DNA of 44,619 nt. Source: an uncultured Clostridia bacterium (lineage in GTDB: Bacteria > Bacillota > Clostridia > Christensenellales > UBA1242). This document shows, in pieces, positions 1 through 8,332 of the stretch. Position numbers and translations under genes: made by a program. The stretch spans positions 1-44,619 of the forward strand of contig CAKVMJ010000009.1 in the NCBI GenBank assembly GCA_934772445.1. Reading direction: 5' to 3'. The stretch's first letter is position 1. The number at the start of each line of letters is the position of its first letter. The notes below the pieces were generated by a model. The model was not told the origin of the DNA and did not search any database. It worked only from the letters and a program-made list of their open reading frames with translations.

Positions 1-54
1 AATTAATGTGTGGTCATAAGCGCTAAGTTTAATTCTCATTTTTTGTGTTGCCAT
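1..54 (-). CDS. rpsJ: 30S ribosomal protein S10 (partial, N-terminus only)
   Basis: Only the first 18 codons are inside the window; the gene runs off the left edge. The minus-strand translation begins MATQKMRIKLSAYDHTLI, which has the typical S10 opening (basic start, then the conserved IRIKLxAYDH stretch). An AAGGAG ribosome binding site lies 7 bases before the ATG. S10 is part of the small subunit head and also pairs with NusB in antitermination. It is normally the first gene of the large S10-spc ribosomal protein operon, so that operon most likely continues beyond position 1. A long leader and a good sigma-A promoter sit upstream. Confidence 0.9.
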   Translation of the reverse strand, partial: MATQKMRIKLSAYDHTLI

Positions 55-353
55 CAATTTTCTCCTTATTTAAAAATTAATTTACCTAATTTCGTTTAAT
101 TGCCTTTATTTTGCAGTTTTTTTAAACACCGCTCCGTGTGTACAACCGCTCAATCTTAAAAAAATTGCTGCATCAAATTCTTATTTTTTAAGAATTTTAT
201 AATTCTTCCCCTTTTAAATTATAAAAAATTTAGCAAACAAATCCCATTAGTCGTTTATATTCGTTGTATAAACCCTTCAAAATCCGTAAATTATCGCATT
301 AATTTTGGCATTTTAACGCGTAACTTCACAAATTCGCATCATACAGCAAGTTT
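55..353 (-). promoter_or_regulatory. Long 5' leader of the S10 operon
   Basis: About 290 bases separate the predicted transcription start (near 346) from the rpsJ ATG, and no ORF fills them. The leader contains a 7-bp hairpin with ATAA loop (about 190-207) and two nearby GAGCGGT copies around 132-152, one beside a GTACAC stretch. Long leaders before rpsJ often carry autoregulatory structure; which ligand, if any, acts here cannot be read from the sequence. Confidence 0.45.
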
Positions 354-382
354 AGTTTACACGATTCCACATCATTTGTCAA
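354..382 (-). promoter_or_regulatory. Sigma-A promoter of the S10 operon
   Basis: Minus strand: -35 TTGACA (382-377, perfect), 17-base spacer, -10 TAAACT (359-354, 4 of 6). It points to rpsJ and lies in the 494-base gap between ftsQ and rpsJ. Confidence 0.7.
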
Positions 383-473
383 CGGTTTTTGAGTAAAAAC
401 TTTTAAATATTAAAATATTTTTGTCATAATAAAATCTTTATAAAATTGGATATAATTAAAACTTTATTATGGA

Positions 474-515
474 ATATAAAAAAATAAACTTCACCATTAT
501 ATAATGAAATTTATT
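474..515 (-). terminator. Terminator after ftsQ
   Basis: Minus-strand hairpin with an 11-bp stem (AATAAATTTCA against TGAAGTTTATT, one G-U pair) between 483-493 and 505-515, followed by a T-run. It sits just downstream of the ftsQ stop and separates it from the S10 promoter. Confidence 0.6.
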
Positions 516-548
516 TATGAATATACTTTATATATATAATATAAGCAA

Positions 549-1430
549 TTAATCATACGAATGAACTGCATAAATTTTATTATCAACTAAACTTTTAAAT
601 ACACTTATAGTTCCAGCAGTTGCAAAATATGGTTCCATTCTAAGTTTCTCGTATGCCGACACGCCACACACAAGCTTTGGAGTTAACTCACCCTCAGCCA
701 TACAATCCTTAATATCTATCTTTATTCCACAACGAGTTTTTATATCCAACGATGTTTTATTTATTGCTGAATTAATATCAATTTCTGAAATAAATCCTCT
801 AATAGATTGATCTTTATATCCAGCCTCTAATAGTGATTTAGTTAAACTTTTTAAGCAAGTATCAACATCTTCTATTTTTAGAAAATCACCAATTCCAAAA
901 AAATCTTCTTGAATAATAACCCCAGACCTTGTCGTTTCTATTTTTATTTTATTATCTTCAATTTGAGAAATAGTTAAATCATTTTTATTAATTCTAACAA
1001 TAGCAGGTCTACTTCCTTCCGAAATATCATTTAATTCATCATCTGTTATGTAATTTAATATTTTCAGACCTTTATCTAAAACAATATAATTTGAGTTATT
1101 TAACTTTATAGCATAAAGTTGTTTTCTCTCTGCCACATGGATTACTGCTGAATTTGGAAATTTTGTTTCTATATTCAAAACTTGCAAATATGGGTATTCT
1201 TTTTCTAAATCTTCCACAATTTTAGATTTTTTCAAAAAGAAAACACTCTCACCCAATGGAAACTTTATATTATTTGAAAATGTATCTATAGTTTCATCAG
1301 CTAGCATTGAACGCGTTGTAAGCCAATTTAACGAGATAGACTGCAAAGTAAAAACCGTGCTACTTAATACAACTAGCAATGTTATAAATCCAAATACAAT
1401 TAAAATTGCAATTAATCTTTTACTCTTCAT
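549..1430 (-). CDS. ftsQ: Cell division protein FtsQ/DivIB
   Basis: A 293-aa bitopic membrane protein: short basic cytoplasmic tail (MKSKR), one transmembrane segment at about residues 5-27, then an extracellular POTRA-like region (hydrophobic strand pattern including VLNIETKFPNSAVIHVAERK near residues 85-105) and a beta domain. This is the FtsQ/DivIB design; the protein links early and late divisome parts through the FtsL/FtsB(DivIC) complex. The ATG at 1430 is chosen because GGAG stands 8 bases before it; a TTG seven codons upstream has no ribosome binding site. It is the last dcw-type gene, directly after murA as in many Firmicutes, but with its own promoter in the 91-base gap. Sequence identity in this family is low, so the call rests on topology, the POTRA pattern and position. 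Confidence 0.8.
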   Translation of the reverse strand: MKSKRLIAILIVFGFITLLVVLSSTVFTLQSISLNWLTTRSMLADETIDTFSNNIKFPLGESVFFLKKSKIVEDLEKEYPYLQVLNIETKFPNSAVIHVAERKQLYAIKLNNSNYIVLDKGLKILNYITDDELNDISEGSRPAIVRINKNDLTISQIEDNKIKIETTRSGVIIQEDFFGIGDFLKIEDVDTCLKSLTKSLLEAGYKDQSIRGFISEIDINSAINKTSLDIKTRCGIKIDIKDCMAEGELTPKLVCGVSAYEKLRMEPYFATAGTISVFKSLVDNKIYAVHSYD

Positions 1431-1456
1431 TTTCCATTCTCCATTATACAATTATT

Positions 1457-1485
1457 GTTATATCATAAAAAGAGAATCAAGTAAA
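1457..1485 (-). promoter_or_regulatory. Promoter before ftsQ
   Basis: Minus strand: -35 TTTACT (1485-1480), 17-base spacer, -10 TATAAC (1462-1457) with a TGA extension before the -10. It lies between the murA stop and the ftsQ start. Confidence 0.5.
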
Positions 1486-1521
1486 ATGATTTTATTATTC
1501 AATTAAATTATTTGTAAAAAT

Positions 1522-2775
1522 TCAATTCCTTCTCGTAATTTCCGCATTCAATCGACACAAATCGTTTTCAATATTCCTATATCCCCTATCTATATGAAAA
1601 ATATCGTGAACAGTTGTATAACCATCTGCACAAAGCCCTGCAAGAACTAATCCCGCTCCACCTCTCAAATCTGTGGCGGTTACATTTGCACCATAAAGCT
1701 TAGGTACGCCTTTCACAACAGCTATTTGATTATTCACCGTTATATCCGCTCCCATTTTTGTAAGCTCTGTACATATTTTTAATCTTGTTTCAAACAATGT
1801 TTCATTTATCACACTCGTACCCTTTGAAATTGTTTGTAATGTAAGAATCTGATTTTGTAAATCTGTTGGGAACCCTGGATATGTTTGAGTTTCTATTTTA
1901 GGAATACTTTTCAATCTTCCTTTACAAGATATTTGAATATTTTTCTTATCAATATTTATCTTACAACCAGCAGATTTTAATTTATTTATCAATGCCACAT
2001 TATATTCTGCTTTACTTCCTCTCACCTCAATATTCCCACCAGCAATTGCACATGCCAACAAATATGTACCTGCAATAATTCTATCCTTTATAGGTTCATA
2101 TTCAATACCTTTTAGTTGCTTAACGCCTTCAATCGTAATCGTACTTGTTCCCGCTCCAGATACTTTACCTCCAGCCGAATTTATAAAGTTTTGCAAATCT
2201 ATAATTTCTGGTTCTCTTGCCGCATTATAGATAACTGTTTTTCCTTTCAACAGCACGCTCGCCATCATAATATTTTCAGTTGCACCAACACTTGCTATAT
2301 CTAAATGAATTGTGCTTGGTTTCATATTTTTACCATCACAAAAAATATAGCCGTGTTTTTCTTCTATTTTTACATTTAAACACCTTAAGCCTTTTAAATG
2401 CAAATCTATTGGTCTATTTCCAATGTTACAGCCTCCCGGATAGGCAACCACAGCTGTTTTTAATCTTGAAAGTAACGGACCTAGCATAAAAATACTAGAC
2501 CTTACCATTTTTGTATATTCCTCTTTAACTAGCGAACCAGTTAAATTATCTGTATTTATGTAAACATCTTCATCATTCTTTTCAATCTTACAACCTAAAT
2601 CTTGCAAAATACTCAACATATAATTAACATCAGAATACATTGTACATTGCTTTATGGTTATATTACCATTTAACATAACGGAACACGCAAGTATTGGTAA
2701 TATAGCATTCTTACTGGTAGCAATATCAACACACCCAGAAAGTGTATGACCACCTTTTATAAATAAAGTTTCCAT
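1522..2775 (-). CDS. murA: UDP-N-acetylglucosamine 1-carboxyvinyltransferase
   Basis: MurA transfers enolpyruvate from PEP to UDP-GlcNAc, the first committed cytoplasmic step of peptidoglycan synthesis. The 417-aa protein has the family length and the two-lobed EPSP-synthase-like repeats. Visible landmarks: S21-K22-N23 near the N-terminus (substrate-binding Lys/Asn), and GGCNIGNRPIDLH with C116 as the PEP-attacking, fosfomycin-targeted cysteine, followed by the usual RPIDLHL motif. The ATG at 2775 is preferred because AAGGAG lies directly upstream of it; an upstream in-frame GTG would place that ribosome binding site inside the coding region. Firmicutes often have two MurA copies; only one is in this window, next to ftsQ. 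Confidence 0.95.
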   Translation of the reverse strand: METLFIKGGHTLSGCVDIATSKNAILPILACSVMLNGNITIKQCTMYSDVNYMLSILQDLGCKIEKNDEDVYINTDNLTGSLVKEEYTKMVRSSIFMLGPLLSRLKTAVVAYPGGCNIGNRPIDLHLKGLRCLNVKIEEKHGYIFCDGKNMKPSTIHLDIASVGATENIMMASVLLKGKTVIYNAAREPEIIDLQNFINSAGGKVSGAGTSTITIEGVKQLKGIEYEPIKDRIIAGTYLLACAIAGGNIEVRGSKAEYNVALINKLKSAGCKINIDKKNIQISCKGRLKSIPKIETQTYPGFPTDLQNQILTLQTISKGTSVINETLFETRLKICTELTKMGADITVNNQIAVVKGVPKLYGANVTATDLRGGAGLVLAGLCADGYTTVHDIFHIDRGYRNIENDLCRLNAEITRRN

Positions 2776-2874
2776 ACTTCTCCTTTTCACATTCGTTCAA
2801 TCACTTAAATGAATTAACAATAGAATAAAGTTTTATACTTTATAATATATTTTATGGTAATGATAAAAGTTTTG

Positions 2875-2909
2875 TTAAAAAGAAAAAAGAGAGATACATT
2901 CTCTCTTTT
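2875..2909 (-). terminator. Terminator after the 76-aa gene
   Basis: Perfect 10-bp stem (AAAAGAGAGA with TCTCTCTTTT, 2885-2894 and 2900-2909), 5-base loop, then TTTTTTCTTTTT-like tract on the minus strand. Confidence 0.85.
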
Positions 2910-2923
2910 ATTATTCAAACATT

Positions 2924-3154
2924 CTAAAGTTCTAACCCAAAATCTTCTTTCTCAATTTTAAAGTTATTTAACTTTTCAAGCTCAACGAATTGTTGAGTTT
3001 CTTTTTCTAAATCAAGAGCTTCTAACAACTTAATTTCTCTATCATACACATTAGATAATGAATCTAAATCAATTTTTCTTTTTTCATTCTCTTTGATAAT
3101 TTTAACTTCTTCTGCAAAATATTTATTTAATTGTTCATAGATATTATCACTCAT
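2924..3154 (-). CDS. Uncharacterised 76-aa charged helical protein
   Basis: Not recognised. The protein is small, acidic-to-mixed charged and rich in Glu, Lys and Leu, with no membrane segment or signal peptide; heptad-like spacing of Leu/Ile from about residue 5 to 60 suggests long helices or a coiled coil. A GGGGAGA ribosome binding site stands 9 bases before the ATG. It is clearly an independent unit: a near-consensus extended sigma-A promoter lies directly upstream and a perfect hairpin terminator directly downstream. It sits where murG/murC or division genes are usual in a dcw cluster (between ftsW and murA), so a link to division is possible but unproven. No conserved family can be named. 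Confidence 0.7.
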   Translation of the reverse strand: MSDNIYEQLNKYFAEEVKIIKENEKRKIDLDSLSNVYDREIKLLEALDLEKETQQFVELEKLNNFKIEKEDFGLEL

Positions 3155-3179
3155 TTTATAATTCTCCCCTATAGCGAAA

Positions 3180-3208
3180 AGTATAACACAGACTGCTTAT
3201 TTTTTCAA
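3180..3208 (-). promoter_or_regulatory. Strong promoter of the 76-aa gene
   Basis: Minus strand: -35 TTGAAA (3208-3203), 17-base spacer, -10 TATACT (3185-3180) preceded by TGT (extended -10). One of the best promoters in the window. Confidence 0.75.
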
Positions 3209-3317
3209 GAGAGTTGTTTTGAATTTACAATTTAAAATTAACTTTGCTAGTGAATTTATAACTAAGGATTAACACTCTGCTTACTCTTTTTCTTTATAAA
3301 ATTAAATATTTTAAATT

Positions 3318-4430
3318 TTAAGTCACTAGAGTTTTCGGATAATAACTCTGTTTTGAAATATTTAATAAAATACCTATCGCACCTAGAAAAACTACTAAAC
3401 TACTTCCACCTGCCGATATGAACGGAAGCGGAATGCCTGTAGGCGGAATCAGACCCGTACAAACACACAGATTAATTAGAAGTTGACAAAATATAACTGA
3501 TACAATTCCAAAGGCCATATATGCGCCTAGCCTATCTTTAGAATTTAAAGCTATTTTCAATCCTAGAGAAATTACAGCCAAATAAATCAGGAATAAAACA
3601 ATGCAACCAACTAATCCAGTTTCTTCACCTATAATCGAAAAAATAAAGTCACTTTCGCTAAAAGGTAAAAATAAATACTTTTGCCTACTATTAAATAATC
3701 CAACACCAAACAATCCACCAGCTCCAAGCGAATATAATGATTGAATTAATTGATAACCTTCTTCCAAAGGATTTGCCCAAGGATTTACAAATGCAATTAA
3801 TCTTTGAAATCTATATGGCTCAATAATAATTAAAACTGGAACTAAACATAATGCTGGGATTAATAACAACATAAACCACTTAAAACTTATACCACCAACT
3901 AAGAGCATTAACAACATAACCATACCTAGGCATAATGTAACCGATAAGTTTGGTTCTAGCAAAATTAGTAAACACATTCCTCCACCGACTAACACTACCG
4001 GTAGGAAACCTTTTAAAGTTTTCATTTTGTTATAATTCTTAGATATGTAAATAGATGAGAAAATTACAAAACCAAATTTAGCAATTTCGCTCGCTTGAAT
4101 ACTTATGCCAAACAAACTTATCCATCTATTAGCACCATTTGCACTCACGCTTAAAAATGGAACAAAAACTAACATTAACAAAACTAAAGATGCAATTAAT
4201 ATATACCAACGCAATTTGATTAATTTATGATAATCAAATTTAAACATTACAAATAGAAAAATACTGCCAACAATTAAACCGAATAATTGTTTCTTTACAA
4301 ATAGAAAACTATCTCCGTAATTTTTACTGGCATTATAATTACTAGCACTATAAATAAAAACCAAACCAATAAAACATAACAAATAGACAAGCACTATTAA
4401 CATTAAATTATATTTAGAACTTTTACTCAT
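3318..4430 (-). CDS. ftsW: SEDS peptidoglycan glycosyltransferase FtsW
   Basis: A 370-aa polytopic membrane protein of the SEDS family (FtsW/RodA/SpoVE) that polymerises lipid II together with a class B PBP. Seen: about ten hydrophobic segments, NGANRW (98-103), EIAKFG (115-120), the periplasmic-loop motif SESDFIFSIIGEE with D261 as the catalytic aspartate candidate, and PPTGIPLPFISAGGSSL near the C-terminus. It follows murD by 6 bases, as last gene of murE-mraY-murD-ftsW. The ribosome binding site is weak (GGAATA), so translation is probably coupled to murD. FtsW is favoured over RodA or SpoVE by position in the division cluster; SpoVE remains possible because sporulation genes occur in this genome. 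Confidence 0.9.
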   Translation of the reverse strand: MSKSSKYNLMLIVLVYLLCFIGLVFIYSASNYNASKNYGDSFLFVKKQLFGLIVGSIFLFVMFKFDYHKLIKLRWYILIASLVLLMLVFVPFLSVSANGANRWISLFGISIQASEIAKFGFVIFSSIYISKNYNKMKTLKGFLPVVLVGGGMCLLILLEPNLSVTLCLGMVMLLMLLVGGISFKWFMLLLIPALCLVPVLIIIEPYRFQRLIAFVNPWANPLEEGYQLIQSLYSLGAGGLFGVGLFNSRQKYLFLPFSESDFIFSIIGEETGLVGCIVLFLIYLAVISLGLKIALNSKDRLGAYMAFGIVSVIFCQLLINLCVCTGLIPPTGIPLPFISAGGSSLVVFLGAIGILLNISKQSYYPKTLVT

Positions 4431-4436
4431 TTTTCA

Positions 4437-5732
4437 TTATTCCAATAAACTTTTTATTTTACTTTTAAAATATTCTCCACGTTCTTCATAACCATTAAAT
4501 TCATCAAAACTAGAGCAGGCTGGAGAAAATAATAATATATCATTTTTTTCAAGATTTAAAACACCAAGTTCTATTGCAGATTCTAAATTTTTAGCAACTA
4601 AAATTTTATCAAAACTATACTTTTTTGCTGACTTTAAAATTCTTTTTTTAACTTCACCATAAGCAATAATTAACTTTAAATTATATGTAAAAATCTCATT
4701 GAAAAATTCATCAAAATTTAGTTGTTTATCTACTCCACCCAAGAGTAAAATTGTTGGAGAATTGCATAATTTTAAACTATTTTTCATAGCGTGGATATTT
4801 GTTGCTTTACTATCATTTATTATCATATAATTATTTATTTGTGTCAATATTTCTCGCTTATTTGTCATATTTATATATTTTTTTGACAAATTATATAAAT
4901 ATTTTTCAGATAATAAATAATACTTGCATACCACTAAAACCGCTAATAAATCTTCATAAAATATCCTATCTAATTCCAATTTATTAAAGTCAAAAACAAA
5001 ATTATTTTGAGCATCTTTAACCATTCCATTTTCATCAATAAACAACCCATCGCATTTATTTGATTTTGAAAAAAACTCCTTATTTCCATTAATTCTAAAT
5101 AGATTTAAATTTGTTATAAAATCATCATAATTTAACACAGATAAATTAGGATTATTTTTAAAAATTTCAAACTTAGAATTTATATAATTTTTAAACGATT
5201 TATGTCTATCTAAATGATCTTCTGCAATATTCAATAATATTGCAACATCTGGCTTAAATTTATCTACAGCCTCCAGTTGAAAAGAGCTTACTTCACAAAC
5301 TACATAATCTAATTTTTCATCACAAACACTCGTTAATGGTACTCCTATATTCCCAACCGCCTTACTAGAAAAGCCATTAGCAATTATAATATCATTTATC
5401 AATTTAGTGGTTGTTGTTTTCCCATTTGTTCCTGTTATAGCTATTAATTTCGGCCTATATTTTAAGCACTCAAAACCAAACTCGAGTTCACTAACAACTC
5501 TAATATTTTTCTTTTTTGCATATCTTACCCATTTATCAAAAATTGAAACTGCTGGAGATATAACAACCAAATCAATGCCGTTAAAAATCTTTTTATTTAA
5601 TTTATTTATAGTGTTTGGAATATTAGATTTATCATAAATTATATAATCTATTTTTTCCTTAATTAATTTTCTTTCCACGGCTTTTCCACTAACACCGTAC
5701 CCCATTATCAATACTTTATTATAAGTTTCCAA
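4437..5732 (-). CDS. murD: UDP-N-acetylmuramoylalanine--D-glutamate ligase
   Basis: MurD adds D-glutamate to UDP-MurNAc-L-Ala in the cytoplasm. The 431-aa protein shows the Mur ligase layout: a Rossmann-like N-terminal domain (GYGVSGKA at 11-18), the ATP-binding P-loop GTNGKTTTT (101-109), an EVSSFQLE stretch typical of MurD, a central domain with NIAEDHLDRH, and a C-terminal domain with LLGGVDK and LLFSPACSSFDEFNGYEERGE, whose SPACxSFDxFxxxxxRG pattern is diagnostic of MurD. The start codon is TTG: AAGGAG lies 7 bases upstream and no suitable ATG is near. It lies 21 bases after mraY in the same operon. Confidence 0.95.
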   Translation of the reverse strand: METYNKVLIMGYGVSGKAVERKLIKEKIDYIIYDKSNIPNTINKLNKKIFNGIDLVVISPAVSIFDKWVRYAKKKNIRVVSELEFGFECLKYRPKLIAITGTNGKTTTTKLINDIIIANGFSSKAVGNIGVPLTSVCDEKLDYVVCEVSSFQLEAVDKFKPDVAILLNIAEDHLDRHKSFKNYINSKFEIFKNNPNLSVLNYDDFITNLNLFRINGNKEFFSKSNKCDGLFIDENGMVKDAQNNFVFDFNKLELDRIFYEDLLAVLVVCKYYLLSEKYLYNLSKKYINMTNKREILTQINNYMIINDSKATNIHAMKNSLKLCNSPTILLLGGVDKQLNFDEFFNEIFTYNLKLIIAYGEVKKRILKSAKKYSFDKILVAKNLESAIELGVLNLEKNDILLFSPACSSFDEFNGYEERGEYFKSKIKSLLE

Positions 5733-5753
5733 TATTAAACTCCTTATAATAAA

Positions 5754-6755
5754 TTATATGCTCAATATGATTGAAAAAACACTTAACATTATAGTTATTG
5801 CAGTATAAATAACAACTATTTTATTTTCGTGCAGTCCGCACTGTTCAAAATGATGATGTAATGGTGCCATTTTAAAAATTCTTTTTTTAGTTAGTTTATA
5901 ATAGCCCACTTGCAGAATAATACTAAATGTTGTTAAAACATATATAAATCCAACAATAAAAATCATTAAGTATTGTCCACTAAATGCTACAATGCTAGCG
6001 AGAAATCCGCCTAATGCTAGCGAGCCAGTATCACCCATAAATATTTTAGCTGGAAAACAATTTAAAACTAGAAAAGCTAAAACACAACCAGCAACACCTG
6101 CCGACAATGTAATCAAATTGTAATATTCTTCTGCCTGAGCATTTCCAACAAATCCAGAACCAACAGATTTTAAATTAACAATGCCTATTAAAAATGAAAA
6201 TGCAATTATTGTTACAAATGTAACCGAACCAGCAAGGCCATCTAATCCATCAACGAAATTTACACTATTAACAACAGCTGCATAGAATATTGTAACAAAA
6301 GGGATTATCCACCAGCCTATTTCAATTGATTTATCTGTAAAAGGAATTAGTAGTTTATCTCCAATTAGGGAGTTATTGTAAATAAAAAATCCTAAAATTA
6401 AACCTAAACCAATTTGTCCAATAAATTTTTGATAAGCACGCAATCCTAAGTTTTGTTTAAATTTGATTTTTATAAAATCATCTAAAAAGCCAAGAAGCCC
6501 GAATCCAAACATTGTTAGAATGGAAACCAATGCCAATGTATTATTGCCAAACATAACAAAAGCAAATGAGAATATCGAACCAAAAATAAATATTAGTCCA
6601 CCCATCGTTAATGTTCCCTGTTTGCTTTTATGTTTTTCAACATAAGAAAGAATACTCTGCTTACCCTTCATTAATTTAATTAACTTTATAACTAGCGGAG
6701 AAATGATTAATGAAAATATAAATGACAACAAGAAACAAAGTAATATTTTCTGCAT
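5754..6755 (-). CDS. mraY: Phospho-N-acetylmuramoyl-pentapeptide transferase
   Basis: MraY moves phospho-MurNAc-pentapeptide onto undecaprenyl phosphate at the inner face of the membrane, forming lipid I. The 333-aa protein has around ten transmembrane segments and the family's catalytic features: D92-D93 in FLDDFIK, NFVDGLDGLAG (D169, D172), MGDTGSLALGG (D242) and the HHHFEQ motif (300-305). Start ATG at 6755 has only a weak AGGTTG site inside the 8-base gap to murE, so coupling with murE translation is likely. murF, which is often between murE and mraY, is missing here. Confidence 0.97.
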   Translation of the reverse strand: MQKILLCFLLSFIFSLIISPLVIKLIKLMKGKQSILSYVEKHKSKQGTLTMGGLIFIFGSIFSFAFVMFGNNTLALVSILTMFGFGLLGFLDDFIKIKFKQNLGLRAYQKFIGQIGLGLILGFFIYNNSLIGDKLLIPFTDKSIEIGWWIIPFVTIFYAAVVNSVNFVDGLDGLAGSVTFVTIIAFSFLIGIVNLKSVGSGFVGNAQAEEYYNLITLSAGVAGCVLAFLVLNCFPAKIFMGDTGSLALGGFLASIVAFSGQYLMIFIVGFIYVLTTFSIILQVGYYKLTKKRIFKMAPLHHHFEQCGLHENKIVVIYTAITIMLSVFSIILSI

Positions 6756-6763
6756 AAAACAAC

Positions 6764-8206
6764 CTATTTTTTCAAAAGATTTTTAACAACATCTATATCG
6801 GAATAATCCATTAAAATTCCATTTATCTTTTGATGTTTTTCAGCACCTTTTCCAAGTAATACCAATGTATCGTTTTTAATTAACTCACCAAATGCTTTTG
6901 AAATTGCAACCTTTCTATCTTCAATTATTTCATATTTGCATTTTTTTATTCCAGCCACAATATCTTTAGAAATCTCTTGAACACTTGTTTTGTTAGGATT
7001 ATCTGCTGTTAAAACTAAGTAATCTGAATATTTATCTGCAACTTCACCCATTAATTTTCTTTTATTACTATCCGAATACTCAACACAACCAAATAAAGTG
7101 ATAATTCTGCCTTTTCTTAGCAACTTAACTAATGATAAAGTTTTTTCAAAACCATCTGGAGTATGTGCGAAATCAATAATTATTTTTATATTATTAGGAA
7201 GTTCATAAACATTAAATCTACCATCAACACGCTCTAATTTTTTCAATGCTTTTTCTATACATTCAACTTTACAACCTAACATAAGTCCTGCTGTTATACC
7301 AGCAAGAATATTATAAACATTAAAATCACCAACTAATTCCGTATTTATTTTTAACAATGTGTCATCGGAATTTACTATAAAAGAAGTACCTTTCATACTT
7401 GTTTTTATATCCACGGCGAATGTATTTGATGGATTAAATATTCCATAAGTTAGATATGGTATCTTTATTTTATCGGCAAGTTCTTTTCCGTATTTATCAT
7501 CTATATTGATAATTGCATTTTCCATACTATCTTCATTAAAAAAGTTCATCTTAACACTTGCATAATTTTCCATTGTACCAAAGAAATCCAAATGCTCATT
7601 AGTTATATTTGTAAAAATTCCGATTAACGATTTAATGCCATAAAGTTTATTCAAGAAAATTGCGTGTGCACTCGCCTCTATTATCACATATTCAATTTTA
7701 AATGCTACAAGTTGACTAAAAATATAATGCATTTCAATTGGGTCTGGCGTTGTTAAATCGCAAGGCAAAGATAATTCTTCATCAAAATACACACCATTTG
7801 TTCCAACAACACCAACACTTTTTCCGCAAGTTCTTAAAATTTTGGCTAAAATCATACTCGTGGTTGTTTTTCCATTTGTTCCAACAATTGAAATGATTTT
7901 TAACTTTTCAGCCGACTTATCATAAAAGTTATTTGCAATTTGCGACATTGCAATTCTTGTGTTTTGTACTAAAATTTGCGGAACATCAACTGGTAGATAT
8001 TTTTCAACAATCAAAGCCACTGCACCATTTTTTATGGCTTCATCAGCGTAATTATGACCATCAACTTTAGTTCCTGTTATACAAAAATATAGCGAATTTC
8101 TTTCACAATCTTTTGATGAATGAAATAGCGAATTGATATTAACATCTTTAAAATTCTTTTTAGATATTATTTTCATATTATCTAATAATTGAGATAATTT
8201 TTTCAT
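6764..8206 (-). CDS. murE: UDP-MurNAc-tripeptide synthetase MurE
   Basis: MurE adds the third amino acid of the peptidoglycan stem peptide. Visible in the 480-aa protein: N-terminal domain with the CITGTKVDGHNY stretch, P-loop GTNGKTTT (109-116), the lysine that is carbamylated in the family (K219 in the YASVKMNFF context), TNITNEHLDFFGT, and a C-terminal domain. The position that decides substrate choice reads DNPN (402-405) instead of the DNPR that binds meso-diaminopimelate, so L-lysine or another diamine is more likely. The late GKGHE motif is GKGAE. The second ATG (8206) is chosen as start because GGAG lies 6 bases upstream; the first ATG at 8218 has none. It starts the second dcw transcription unit. 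Confidence 0.92.
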   Translation of the reverse strand: MKKLSQLLDNMKIISKKNFKDVNINSLFHSSKDCERNSLYFCITGTKVDGHNYADEAIKNGAVALIVEKYLPVDVPQILVQNTRIAMSQIANNFYDKSAEKLKIISIVGTNGKTTTSMILAKILRTCGKSVGVVGTNGVYFDEELSLPCDLTTPDPIEMHYIFSQLVAFKIEYVIIEASAHAIFLNKLYGIKSLIGIFTNITNEHLDFFGTMENYASVKMNFFNEDSMENAIINIDDKYGKELADKIKIPYLTYGIFNPSNTFAVDIKTSMKGTSFIVNSDDTLLKINTELVGDFNVYNILAGITAGLMLGCKVECIEKALKKLERVDGRFNVYELPNNIKIIIDFAHTPDGFEKTLSLVKLLRKGRIITLFGCVEYSDSNKRKLMGEVADKYSDYLVLTADNPNKTSVQEISKDIVAGIKKCKYEIIEDRKVAISKAFGELIKNDTLVLLGKGAEKHQKINGILMDYSDIDVVKNLLKK

Positions 8207-8242
8207 TTCTTTCTCCATTTTTCTTTTAGTTACAAATATTTT

Positions 8243-8270
8243 ATTATATCAAATAAGCAAATTTTACAAA
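8243..8270 (-). promoter_or_regulatory. Promoter before murE
   Basis: Minus strand: consensus -10 TATAAT (8248-8243) with TG extension (TGATATAAT); the -35 region near 8264-8270 is poor, as is usual for extended -10 promoters. It lies between the PBP terminator and murE. Confidence 0.5.
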
Positions 8271-8274
8271 TGTA

Positions 8275-8314
8275 TAAAAAAAGACAAAATATTTCTATAA
8301 TAATCTTGTCTTTT
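8275..8314 (-). terminator. Terminator after the division PBP gene
   Basis: Minus-strand hairpin: AAAAGACAA (8314-8306) pairs with TTGTCTTTT (8287-8279), followed by more T. The loop is about 18 bases. It splits the dcw cluster into two transcription units. Confidence 0.65.
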
Positions 8315-8332
8315 ATATATTTTTCAACAAAT

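Noticed and set aside
2776..2790. GTG start of murA five codons upstream
   Set aside because: The AAGGAG ribosome binding site lies inside those codons, so the ATG at 2775 is the proper start.
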